Below are positions 6,477 to 12,999 of a stretch of DNA of 16,713 nt, one piece after another. The DNA comes from CAIYRG01 sp035318785. GTDB taxonomy: Bacteria; Pseudomonadota; Alphaproteobacteria; Micropepsales; Micropepsaceae. The DNA lies in NCBI GenBank assembly GCA_035318785.1, contig DATHDZ010000181.1, forward strand, positions 1-16,713, given 5' to 3'. A model generated the notes under the pieces. The model was not told where the DNA came from. It made no database searches and worked only from the letters and a program-made list of their open reading frames with translations. Position 1 is the stretch's first letter, and each line of letters opens with the position of its first letter. The position numbers and the translations under genes were made by a program.

Positions 6477-8818
6477 AACGCCCGCGAGAGTGTGAAGAGC
6501 GCCAGCACCGCGTCCTTGTTCTGCACATGGTCGGGATCGACCGCATAGGCGACGTTCGCCCGCGCGTTCCATCGGCCGAGCGATAAGCCATAGCCGGTTT
6601 CGAAATCGAACTCGCGGCCCGACGGCAGGAGCGATGCCCGCTGTTCGCCCATGACGACGCCGCCCGTCGTCCAGTCGCGCCCGATTCCCGAAGCGATGGT
6701 GAGGCTTGCCTGCTCGGCCCGCAGCGGCTGACCGGCGGTGAAGCTCAGCACATCCCCGTCGCGGAAAATATTCGCCCCCGCGAGCCCGAGCGCGAAGCTG
6801 GTCGCGTAAACGGGGCCGATCGAGGTGATGAGACTCGATTCGGGATGTGTCGCACCGGTGGCGGCGATCGTGAATGCGCCTTTCAACGACCAATGCGCGT
6901 CGAGAGCGGTTTCAGCGGTTGCGGTCGTCCACGCCGTGGAAGCGTGGTCGGCCATCTTCAAACCGCCCGAGGCAAGCGAACCCATGAAGCCGCCGCTTTC
7001 GAGGACCTCGCCCACGTCCAAGCCCAGGCGCGAGACTCTCGTTTCGTGATCGAGATGCAGAATGGCAGTGTCCGCCGCGTTGCGGAAGGGCGTGCGCAGA
7101 TGGTCGGTCATGCCTTGGTTCTCGGCATGCGAGGCCCCGAAGGATAGGCTCGTATCGTCCGTCAGCGGAACGCGCGCGCTGGCAAATGCGCCCGGCGCCG
7201 CGCCGATCAGCGGCGAAAACCCATTCGTCAGCGACATGAAGAATGCGCCCGCATCCGCTCCCGCCATTCCGTCACGCAACGACAATCCCGTTCCCGCCGT
7301 CCAATCGAAGCCGCCGCTCTCGCCCGCGAGGCGAAATGCCGTGTCATGCGTGAAATGGTCTTGCGGGCCGGCGAGCGTTTGAAACGGCACAATACCATCC
7401 TCTGGTCTGCGTCGTAGATCGAAGCCCAGCGAGGTCGCCGATCCGAGTCGGAGATTCGCAGACCGCCATCCCAGCCTCTGCTCCATCAGGCTAAACAGAT
7501 CGGGCAGATTCGGACGCCCCACCGCCACCTGCGACAGGTCGATGTCGAAATCGCGTCCAAACCCGTCCAACATCATCACCTGCGAAAGCGCCCGGTGAAG
7601 GTCCGGTGCATCGCCAAAAACGCTGGCGAGGATAAGGCCGGTCGCGGACACCAAGGGAGCGTTGCCACCGCTCACCGCAAATGTCGAAACGCCAAGAGGC
7701 TGCAGCGCGGCGGCGATGTTCAAAAGACCATGCCCGTAGATCGTATCGACGCCCAGGGCGCCAAGATCGGTCGCCGATGCAAAAAGAATATCGGCCAATT
7801 GCCGCCCGGTGAGATTCGGCCAGCGCTGCAGGATCAGCGCCGCGGCGCCGGAGATCATCGGCGAGGAGAACGACGTGCCGGAAAGAAGCGCCGTCCCGCC
7901 GTTCCACGGCAGGATCAGATTGGTGCCGGGCGCAACCATGTAATAATTCATCGCCGATCCGGCGCGATCGCTGAAAGAGGCGATCTGGTTGTTCGAGTCC
8001 ACCGCTCCGGCGATGATGTAGCCTCCCGAACCGCTGTTCAGAACGCCCGCGGAGTTCAAATCGCTGATCGTGTCGAGATTGTAGAGCGAGGGATTCGCGC
8101 CGCCGGCGTTTCCCGCCGACGAAACGAGAAGCGCGCCATTGGCCAGCGCCGCCGCAGGCGAGGCGAGCGTATAGGCTTCGCTCACATGCGGAGGGTTGTG
8201 GATCACATCGCCCGCTTCATAGCCGAATGACGTGTTGATGATGCGCACGCCGTGCGAGGTGATGTAGGTCCAGGGATCCGACACATGATAGAGCACGCCG
8301 CCTTGCGTGACTTGAGTCTCGTTGACAGCGGAAAAATAATCGACGGCGAGAATGGTTGCGTCGAAGGCGACGCCGTGAATCCCAAAATCGTTCTTGCGCG
8401 CCGCAGCGGTGGCCGCGATGGCGTGTCCGTGGTGATCGCTGGACGAGGCCTGACCGGTCTGAGCCTCGTAAAGCGCCACGGCTTGCGCGTTAGCCCCGAG
8501 GCTGTCGGCGCTGTAATTCACCTCGCTGGATGCGAGCTCGAAATTGAAATCGATGATGCCGATCGTGACGCCGGCCCCGGTGTATCCAAGCGCGTAACCG
8601 TCGGCGGCGCGAATCGCATCCAGCGCCCCCATGCGGTTGTACTCGACGGTACGAAAGACGTCGGCACCGGGCACGGGAGGAACGACCGTGATGACCGGCG
8701 GAGTGGCCGTCTGCTGCATGATGGCTGTGTTGGGGCCGCTGGCCCCACCGCCACCGCCACCGCAGCCCGACAGGCAGAGCGCGACCGCTGCGGTGCGGAG
8801 CATCAAGCTACGCGTCAT
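6473..8818 (-). CDS. Lipoprotein-type subtilisin (S8) serine protease with C-terminal barrel-like domain
   Basis: The 781-residue protein begins with a lipoprotein signal peptide whose lipobox is L16-S17-G18-C19, followed by a run of six glycines. The peptidase S8 domain spans about residues 55-375. Its triad is readable: D90 in IGIIDFNF, H130 in DHHGHAIA and S316 in SGTSFSSP, with oxyanion N237 in SSAGN. The rest (about 375-781) is rich in short alternating beta segments and ends LFTLSRAF. A terminal Phe is typical of outer-membrane barrels, so the whole resembles autotransporter proteases such as NalP and SphB1, which are also lipoproteins. GGAAG lies 6 nt before the ATG. Expected location is the cell surface, with a possible role in processing surface proteins. 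Its stop overlaps the convergent aldehyde dehydrogenase stop. The barrel assignment is inference; the protease domain is certain. Confidence 0.88.
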   Translation of the reverse strand: MTRSLMLRTAAVALCLSGCGGGGGGASGPNTAIMQQTATPPVITVVPPVPGADVFRTVEYNRMGALDAIRAADGYALGYTGAGVTIGIIDFNFELASSEVNYSADSLGANAQAVALYEAQTGQASSSDHHGHAIAATAAARKNDFGIHGVAFDATILAVDYFSAVNETQVTQGGVLYHVSDPWTYITSHGVRIINTSFGYEAGDVIHNPPHVSEAYTLASPAAALANGALLVSSAGNAGGANPSLYNLDTISDLNSAGVLNSGSGGYIIAGAVDSNNQIASFSDRAGSAMNYYMVAPGTNLILPWNGGTALLSGTSFSSPMISGAAALILQRWPNLTGRQLADILFASATDLGALGVDTIYGHGLLNIAAALQPLGVSTFAVSGGNAPLVSATGLILASVFGDAPDLHRALSQVMMLDGFGRDFDIDLSQVAVGRPNLPDLFSLMEQRLGWRSANLRLGSATSLGFDLRRRPEDGIVPFQTLAGPQDHFTHDTAFRLAGESGGFDWTAGTGLSLRDGMAGADAGAFFMSLTNGFSPLIGAAPGAFASARVPLTDDTSLSFGASHAENQGMTDHLRTPFRNAADTAILHLDHETRVSRLGLDVGEVLESGGFMGSLASGGLKMADHASTAWTTATAETALDAHWSLKGAFTIAATGATHPESSLITSIGPVYATSFALGLAGANIFRDGDVLSFTAGQPLRAEQASLTIASGIGRDWTTGGVVMGEQRASLLPSGREFDFETGYGLSLGRWNARANVAYAVDPDHVQNKDAVLALFTLSRAF

Positions 8819-9102
8819 CCCGTGCTTCCATTGTGGAGTTTGCGACTGGCGCGCCCGCTAGTGCCCCACGAGCCCGCCATCGATTCCGTTAACGATGCTA
8901 ATTGCCCTCGCAACCCGCGTCCATACAAACGCGACTTACCAGCATCACATTAACGGACGGTTCCACTGTTGCGTTGGATTGCGTCCCCGTCAAAGCGGAA
9001 GCTCGGCTGCCTCCCAGGCCGAATGGGACCCATCGTCCGGCGACTTGCCTCGGGAAGATCGATCCCTTATAGAGCCCGCTTCCGCTTGAAGGGCGTGTGG
9101 CG
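8819..9102. other. Divergent intergenic region between the protease and rpmE
   Basis: This 284-bp stretch holds no convincing gene. The rpmE-proximal end contains the candidate promoter listed separately. The protease-proximal half includes CCGTTAACG near 8886 and ATTAACGG near 8949, two short TTAACG-containing stretches that could be regulatory, but they do not form a recognised operator. I found no convincing -35/-10 pair for the protease on the minus strand. Confidence 0.4.
9045..9073 (+). promoter_or_regulatory. Candidate sigma70-type promoter for rpmE
   Basis: TTGCCT (9045-9050) and TATAGA (9068-9073) are separated by 17 bases. Each box matches four of six consensus positions at the ideal spacing. 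Transcription would start near 9080, giving a leader of about 20 nt before the L31 start codon, with GAAGGG (9088-9093) as ribosome-binding site. Assigned by eye only. Confidence 0.45.
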
Positions 9103-9327
9103 ATGAAAAAGGGCATCCATCCCAATTATCATTTCGTGAACGTGGTGCTGAATGACGGCACCACCTATCGGACCCGCACGACCTGGGGCGAGCCCAACGG
9201 CAAGCTGACGCTCGACATCGATCCCTCCACCCATCCGGCCTGGACCGGCGGTCAGCAGAACCTGCTCGACAGGGGTGGGCGCCTGACCCGCTTCAACAAG
9301 CGGTTCGGCGATTTCGTCAAGAAATGA
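9103..9327 (+). CDS. rpmE: 50S ribosomal protein L31 (bL31)
   Basis: The 74-residue protein starts MKKGIHPNYH and contains the L31 signatures DGTTYRTRTTWG, LDIDPSTHPAWTGGQQ and LLDRGGRLTRFNKRF. It belongs to the large ribosomal subunit. It has no cysteines, so it is the zinc-free form, which is common in Alphaproteobacteria. The start is either the ATG at 9103 or a GTG at 9097, which would add two residues; GAAGGG at 9088-9093 is 9 nt and 3 nt away respectively. I prefer the ATG because homologues usually begin MKK. A candidate promoter lies just upstream and a small hairpin just downstream, so it is probably transcribed alone. The convergent neighbour encodes a metallo-beta-lactamase-like protein. 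Confidence 0.96.
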   Translation: MKKGIHPNYHFVNVVLNDGTTYRTRTTWGEPNGKLTLDIDPSTHPAWTGGQQNLLDRGGRLTRFNKRFGDFVKK

Positions 9328-9359
9328 CGCCGCGTATATAGCGCTAGCTCGGCCCTCCT

Positions 9360-9392
9360 CCTCGCTGAAGCGAGGGCGATTATTTCTCTCGT
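9360..9392. terminator. Possible weak terminator hairpin between rpmE and the convergent MBL-like gene
   Basis: CCTCGC-TGAA-GCGAGG (9360-9375) forms a six-pair stem with a four-base loop, and GCCCTC/GAGGGC gives an alternative longer pairing. On the plus strand it is followed by GCGATTATTTCTCTC, which is only moderately T-rich and is offset from the stem. It could stop rpmE transcription. The call is weak. Confidence 0.35.
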
Positions 9393-10234
9393 TTCATTCT
9401 TTCGATCAGCGCGGCTAGCCGCGCATGCATCTCTGCCGGGGTGAGGGATTTGCTGCCGCCATGGCCGGCGAAAACCCATTCGAACGGATAGTCGAGAAGT
9501 CGCGTCAGGGATTTGATCTGTTCCGGCCAGGAGTACCAGCAGAAATCCCGCCACGCCGTCAGATCGTCATCCTCAAAGCTCCAGGCGAGCGAGTCGCCGG
9601 TAAAAAGGCAGCTTTCGTCATAGAGAAAAACCACACTTCCCTTGGTGTGTCCCGGAGCCGGAATCGCGACGAGATCGCTGCCAATCGCAACGGCATCGCG
9701 GCCCTCAAGAATGTTATCCGCGAACGGCGCGCGCGCCCGATCCCACTGGTGAATCCACACCCGTGCGCCGAAATGCTTCGCGTAGCGTTGGGCATCGCCG
9801 ACGTCGTCGCGATGCGTGAGAAGGATGTGGGACAAGCCGCCCCATTCCTCGAGCCTTGCCGTGACGGCACGAGTCCAGCGCGGCGCGTCCACCATGGCGT
9901 TGCCATCCTCGCGCCGGATCAGAAAGGAATGCGCCCCGGCGGCCGAAGCCGCATTGTAGCCCAGGCGGTAAACCCTATCCGTCATCGGTTCGGGAAAGAC
10001 CCCGTCGGGGATTTCCGTCGCGTTTCGCGTGCGCACGGAGGCGGTCGGGCAGAGCAGCCGCGCGCGCCAAGCCATGCGCAATTCCTCCGGCGTTTCGGGT
10101 TGTCTTGCGAAGACCGATTGGCCGTCCTTTTCGACGATCAATCCGGGCGCCACGGTGCGCGCGGCCGAACAGTCCGTGCAGCGTGTGTCGATGTACCAAT
10201 TGCCCGGCGCATTCGCCGGGTGGCGCTCAATCAT
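9380..10234 (-). CDS. Metallo-beta-lactamase-fold protein with N-terminal ferredoxin-like domain
   Basis: The 284-residue protein has two parts. Residues 10-70 resemble a single-cluster ferredoxin (NWYIDTRCTDC, VAPGLI, then LLCPTASV). Only three cysteines, C19, C22 and C62, occupy the expected pattern; the usual third Cys of CxxCxxC is Ala25. Residues 85-284 are an MBL fold. The first metal motif reads THRDDVGD (H141, D143, D144) instead of HxHxDH, while H196 in PAPGHTKGS, D214 in LFTGDSLAW and H258 in FAGHGG are kept. As I recall, THRDDV-type variants with an N-terminal ferredoxin-like stretch occur in a family shared by bacteria and plants whose reaction is unknown. It lies 68 bp downstream of rcdA on the same strand and may be co-transcribed. 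The ATG has only a crowded GGAG nearby, so the start is less certain. Confidence 0.82.
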   Translation of the reverse strand: MIERHPANAPGNWYIDTRCTDCSAARTVAPGLIVEKDGQSVFARQPETPEELRMAWRARLLCPTASVRTRNATEIPDGVFPEPMTDRVYRLGYNAASAAGAHSFLIRREDGNAMVDAPRWTRAVTARLEEWGGLSHILLTHRDDVGDAQRYAKHFGARVWIHQWDRARAPFADNILEGRDAVAIGSDLVAIPAPGHTKGSVVFLYDESCLFTGDSLAWSFEDDDLTAWRDFCWYSWPEQIKSLTRLLDYPFEWVFAGHGGSKSLTPAEMHARLAALIERMKREK

Positions 10235-10302
10235 GCTCCGAATATAGGAGCCTGGTGCTCAGCTGAAAATGCGTGCCGCAGAAAAAGGCGCAAGGGAACG
10301 CG

Positions 10303-10827
10303 CTAGCTCGGCTCGTCCCCGCTTGGACCAAAGGCGGCTTCGAGCCGCGCGAAATGCGTTTGCACGCCTGGCGAACGCTCCGTTTGGCGGAAGAGCACGT
10401 CGTCGAGTCGTGCGATCCGCCGATAAAGGCTCTCGCTTCGATCCAAAAGATCGACGAGCTTTTGCGGCAGCGCGTCGACGCCATCTTCACGCCTGCCCAT
10501 GCAGATCTCGCGTGCGCCGAGACGATAGCGGTCGGACGCGGCATCCTCCGAAGACATGTCGCCTTCCTGCACGGCGCGCTGAATCAAGAGCCAGCTTGCC
10601 GCCTGCATCAGACGCGTGGTGACGCGCATGCTTTCGCCGGCATACACAAGCGCCGCCTTGCGCGGCAATTCGCGCGACTCGGTGCGCCCACGCCCATCGA
10701 GATAGCGTGCGCATTCTTCGACCAATGCCATGCCTTCATCGAAAGTGTGCTCGAACAAGGCCGAGGCCCTGAAACTGTTCAGCGAAATACCGCTGAAGGA
10801 TTCATCTTCTAAAAGCTCGATGTTCAT
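10303..10827 (-). CDS. rcdA: RcdA (DUF1465), adaptor for regulated proteolysis of CtrA
   Basis: The 174-residue soluble, mostly helical protein contains the DUF1465 core: SRELPRKAALVYAGESMRVTTRLMQAASWLL at about 51-81 (given here by its positions and ends) and a YRLGAREIC segment at 101-109. In Caulobacter crescentus this family is RcdA, a polar adaptor that with CpdR and PopA helps ClpXP degrade the cell-cycle regulator CtrA. The last 15 or so residues look disordered. Upstream, in the 146-bp gap before the co-oriented DUF1192 gene, are two TTAACCAT-like motifs and a 16-bp palindrome. The ribosome-binding site is weak. The family assignment rests on remembered family motifs; the cell-cycle role in this organism is inferred from the family. 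Confidence 0.85.
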   Translation of the reverse strand: MNIELLEDESFSGISLNSFRASALFEHTFDEGMALVEECARYLDGRGRTESRELPRKAALVYAGESMRVTTRLMQAASWLLIQRAVQEGDMSSEDAASDRYRLGAREICMGRREDGVDALPQKLVDLLDRSESLYRRIARLDDVLFRQTERSPGVQTHFARLEAAFGPSGDEPS

Positions 10828-10865
10828 TCTGCCAACCCAATGCCTATAGTCAGCGAAGCTATCAA

Positions 10866-10881
10866 GCCGAACGCGTTCGGC
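10866..10881. promoter_or_regulatory. 16-bp perfect palindrome upstream of rcdA
   Basis: GCCGAACGCGTTCGGC is a perfect palindrome 39 bp upstream of the rcdA start. It could be an operator for a dimeric regulator, or fold as GCCGAA-CGCG-TTCGGC. On the minus strand that hairpin would be followed by TTGATAG, too few U residues for a confident terminator of the DUF1192 transcript. Function unknown. Confidence 0.4.
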
Positions 10882-10902
10882 AAAGCGTCATGAAAAAAAG
10901 AT

Positions 10903-10958
10903 TTACATAATGGTTACGATGCAACGGCCGCGCGCGCCGTTCACCATTCAATGGTTAA
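10903..10958 (-). promoter_or_regulatory. Candidate CtrA binding region upstream of rcdA
   Basis: On the minus strand TTAACCAT (10958-10951) matches the CtrA half-site sequence known in Caulobacter. A second copy with one mismatch, GTAACCAT (10917-10910), is part of GTAA-N7-GTAA (10917-10903), which has the 7-nt spacing of the full CtrA box TTAA-N7-TTAA but one mismatch per half. CtrA control of the gene for an adaptor in CtrA degradation would make biological sense. The match is imperfect and was found by eye. Confidence 0.35.
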
Positions 10959-10973
10959 TGCGCGGAGCGAGCA

Positions 10974-11171
10974 TCAGCGCTTGAAAAACGCATCGGCTGC
11001 ACTCTTGGTGGATGAACGCGCGCGCAATGCGTCTTTCGCGCGCAGGATTTCTCCCTCCAGCGATGCGATCCGCGCCTCGAGCTCGTGCGCCGACAGCGGA
11101 GACAGATCCTCGCCCAGGACGATATCGGCCCTGGGTTTTTTGGGTGCGAGTTCGTCGAGATCGATGGCCAT
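10974..11171 (-). CDS. DUF1192 family small protein
   Basis: The 65-residue protein starts MAIDLDELAPKKPRADIVLG, has the family segment LSPLSAHELEARIASLEGEI, and ends with a basic AADAFFKR. The central region (about 30-50) is a short amphipathic helix that could form a coiled coil. The start at 11171 is certain: a perfect AAGGAGGT lies 6 nt upstream (11185-11178), and a longer in-frame ATG at 11198 would include that site. DUF1192 proteins are small and conserved in Alphaproteobacteria; their biochemical function is not established to my knowledge. It lies upstream of rcdA in the same direction and is divergent from the quinone oxidoreductase with 68 bp between the start codons. Confidence 0.85.
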   Translation of the reverse strand: MAIDLDELAPKKPRADIVLGEDLSPLSAHELEARIASLEGEILRAKDALRARSSTKSAADAFFKR

Positions 11172-11239
11172 CGTTGGACCTCCTTTGCTCTTCTGCACAA
11201 TCTTGGCATAACCGGCCTATGGCGCAAGAAAGTCGGACC

Positions 11240-12235
11240 ATGGCACTTCCCAAGACAATGATGGCGGTCGCTGTCGAACGCACCGCCGCGGGCCCAAAGC
11301 TCTATCTCAAAGAGATGCTCGTGCCGCATCCCGGTCCGGGACAAATTCTTATTAAGATCGCGAGCGCGGGCGTTAATCGCGCCGATCTCCTGCAGGTGGA
11401 GGGACATCACCCTCCACCGCCAGGCGCGCCGGAGACACCGGGCCTGGAGGCTTCAGGCACGGTGGTTGCCCTCGATCAAGCGGTGACGGGATTTCGCGTA
11501 GGCGATGAGGTCGCAGCACTTTTGACGGGTGGCGGCTATGCCCAATATGCCGTGGCCTCGGCGCTTTGCACGTTGCCCGTGCCCAAAAGCGTCAGCCTGA
11601 TCGACGCGGGCGGCCTTCCCGAAGTCTACTTCACCGTGTGGAGCAATGTGTTCGACACGGCGCGGCTGAAAGCCGGCGAAAGCTTTCTGGTTCATGGCGG
11701 CTCGAGCGGCATTGGTACCGCCGCGATCCAGCTCATGCATGCGCGCGGACATCAGGTTTTCACCACGGCGGGTTCGGCGGAAAAATGCGCCGCCTGCGAA
11801 AAGCTCGGCGCGACGCGCGCGATCGATTACCGACAGGAAGATTTCGTCACCCTGGTGAAAGCCGATACCAACGGCAAGGGTGTCGATGTCATCCTGGACA
11901 TGGTGGGTGGCGATTACGTGATGCGCAATCTCAACACGCTCTCCCGAGGTGGACGGGTCGTGAACATTGCCTATCAAAAGGGCGCCAAGGTGGAAGTCGA
12001 TTTCCGCATTGTGCAGGCGCGGCTCTTGAGCCTGGCCGCGACACATTTGCGCGGCAGGCCGGATTCCGAGAAGACGGTGATACGCGACCATCTCGCGAGG
12101 GAGGTCTGGCCCCTCTTCGAGACCGGCCGGCTCAAGCCCGTGACCTACCGGGTGTTTCCCCTCGCCGAGGCCGGCGAGGCCCACCAGGCGATGCGGGAAA
12201 GCCGCCATATCGGGAAAATCCTGCTCGCGCCCTGA
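11240..12235 (+). CDS. NAD(P)H:quinone oxidoreductase, PIG3 family (zinc-independent MDR)
   Basis: The protein is about 331 residues, in the medium-chain dehydrogenase/reductase superfamily. Signatures are SAGVNRADLLQVEG, ETPGLEASGTV, FRVGDEVAALL, the nucleotide-binding VHGGSSGIGTAAIQL (about 151-165) and YVMRNLNTLSRGGRVVNIAY. No zinc-binding cysteines are seen, as in quinone oxidoreductases related to human PIG3 (TP53I3). It probably reduces quinones or enones with NADPH. The start is uncertain: ATGs at 11219, 11240, 11258 and 11261 are in frame. I use 11240 because of a weak AAGAAAG about 8 nt upstream; the ATG at 11219 has none. The gene is divergent from DUF1192 and 113 bp upstream of trcR, an arrangement I associate with other Alphaproteobacteria. 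Confidence 0.9.
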   Translation: MALPKTMMAVAVERTAAGPKLYLKEMLVPHPGPGQILIKIASAGVNRADLLQVEGHHPPPPGAPETPGLEASGTVVALDQAVTGFRVGDEVAALLTGGGYAQYAVASALCTLPVPKSVSLIDAGGLPEVYFTVWSNVFDTARLKAGESFLVHGGSSGIGTAAIQLMHARGHQVFTTAGSAEKCAACEKLGATRAIDYRQEDFVTLVKADTNGKGVDVILDMVGGDYVMRNLNTLSRGGRVVNIAYQKGAKVEVDFRIVQARLLSLAATHLRGRPDSEKTVIRDHLAREVWPLFETGRLKPVTYRVFPLAEAGEAHQAMRESRHIGKILLAP

Positions 12236-12264
12236 ATTCTTCTTTGCCGAGCGCCGCTTCAGGG
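12230..12264 (+). other. Inverted repeat between the quinone oxidoreductase and trcR
   Basis: CCCTGAA (12230-12236) and TTCAGGG (12258-12264) are perfect 7-bp inverted repeats separated by 21 bases, and the left arm contains the oxidoreductase stop codon. There is no U-run after the right arm, so it is not a standard intrinsic terminator. It could be an operator for trcR or a transcript-stabilising hairpin, or may be chance. Confidence 0.25.
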
Positions 12265-12348
12265 CTAATAAGGAGCCTTCCTCGATAGGGTTATGCCTGG
12301 AGAGCGGAGTGGGGTCCCTGACGAGCCCCGCACGGAAAGGAAAAGCCT

Positions 12349-12972
12349 ATGTCCGACAAGCCCTTAATGCCCAAGGCGACCGCCGTTTGGCTGATCGACA
12401 ACACCTCCCTCACTTTCGAGCAGATCGCCGAATTCGTCGGCATGCATCCCCTCGAGGTGAAGGGGATAGCGGACGAGGACGTGGCCAAGGGCATCAAGGG
12501 CATCGACCCTATTGCCGCCGGCCAGCTTACCCATGAGCAGATCGAACAGTCCGAGAAAGACCCCGAGCTGAAGCTCAAAATGGCGCCGGCGAAATACAAG
12601 ATGCCGCACATCAAGGCCAAGAAGACGCCGCGCTACACCCCGGTCTCCAAGCGTCAGGACAAGCCGGACGCGATTTATTGGCTGTTGCGCAATCACCCGG
12701 AACTCACCGATGCCGATATCATGAAGCTGATCGGCACCACCAAAGCGACGATCGCGAAAATACGCGATCGCGGTCATTGGAATTCGCAGAACATCAAGGC
12801 GGTGGATCCGGTGACGCTTGGCCTTTGCTCGCAGATCGAGCTCGATTTCATCGTCGGACGCGCCGCCCATCGCAAGCCGCGTCCGGTGAAGAAATCGACG
12901 GAAAGCATGAAAACGGTCGAGGAAACGACCGGCGGCCTCACCCCGGTAGGCGACGAGAACGACGACAATTAG
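12349..12972 (+). CDS. trcR: Cell-cycle transcriptional regulator TrcR (DUF1013)
   Basis: The 207-residue protein is recognised from WLIDNTSLTFEQIAEFVGMHPLEV (positions 14-37, shown here as its key run) and the YWLLRNHPELTDADIMKLIG segment. DUF1013 proteins are conserved in Alphaproteobacteria and named TrcR, a regulator linked to the cell-cycle network. The protein consists of two similar units, residues 14-66 and 111-166. Each has a predicted helix-turn-helix starting W-L and ending D-P-[IV]-x-x-G-x-[LC]. A basic linker (about 78-106) joins them and a charged tail (175-207) follows. The ribosome-binding site AAAGGA lies about 8 nt before the ATG. A weak hairpin follows the stop, where the gene meets the convergent DedA gene. 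Confidence 0.88.
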   Translation: MSDKPLMPKATAVWLIDNTSLTFEQIAEFVGMHPLEVKGIADEDVAKGIKGIDPIAAGQLTHEQIEQSEKDPELKLKMAPAKYKMPHIKAKKTPRYTPVSKRQDKPDAIYWLLRNHPELTDADIMKLIGTTKATIAKIRDRGHWNSQNIKAVDPVTLGLCSQIELDFIVGRAAHRKPRPVKKSTESMKTVEETTGGLTPVGDENDDN

Positions 12973-12975
12973 CGC

Positions 12976-12997
12976 CGCTTCGGATTGGGTTGAAGCG
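12976..12997. terminator. Possible bidirectional hairpin between trcR and the DedA gene
   Basis: CGCTTC (12976-12981) and GAAGCG (12992-12997) form a six-pair stem with a 10-nt loop in the 27-bp gap between two convergent genes. Neither strand has a good U-run after the stem, so this is only a candidate; its position between convergent stops is the main support. Confidence 0.3.
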
Positions 12998-12999
12998 CA

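Noticed and set aside
9425..10306. 293-codon open frame on the plus strand opposite the MBL-like gene
   Set aside because: No recognisable motifs; the opposite strand has a clear two-domain protein.
11012..11239. Long N-terminal extension of the quinone oxidoreductase from an ATG at 11012
   Set aside because: It runs through the oppositely oriented DUF1192 gene, which has a perfect ribosome-binding site, and the added residues do not resemble the family.
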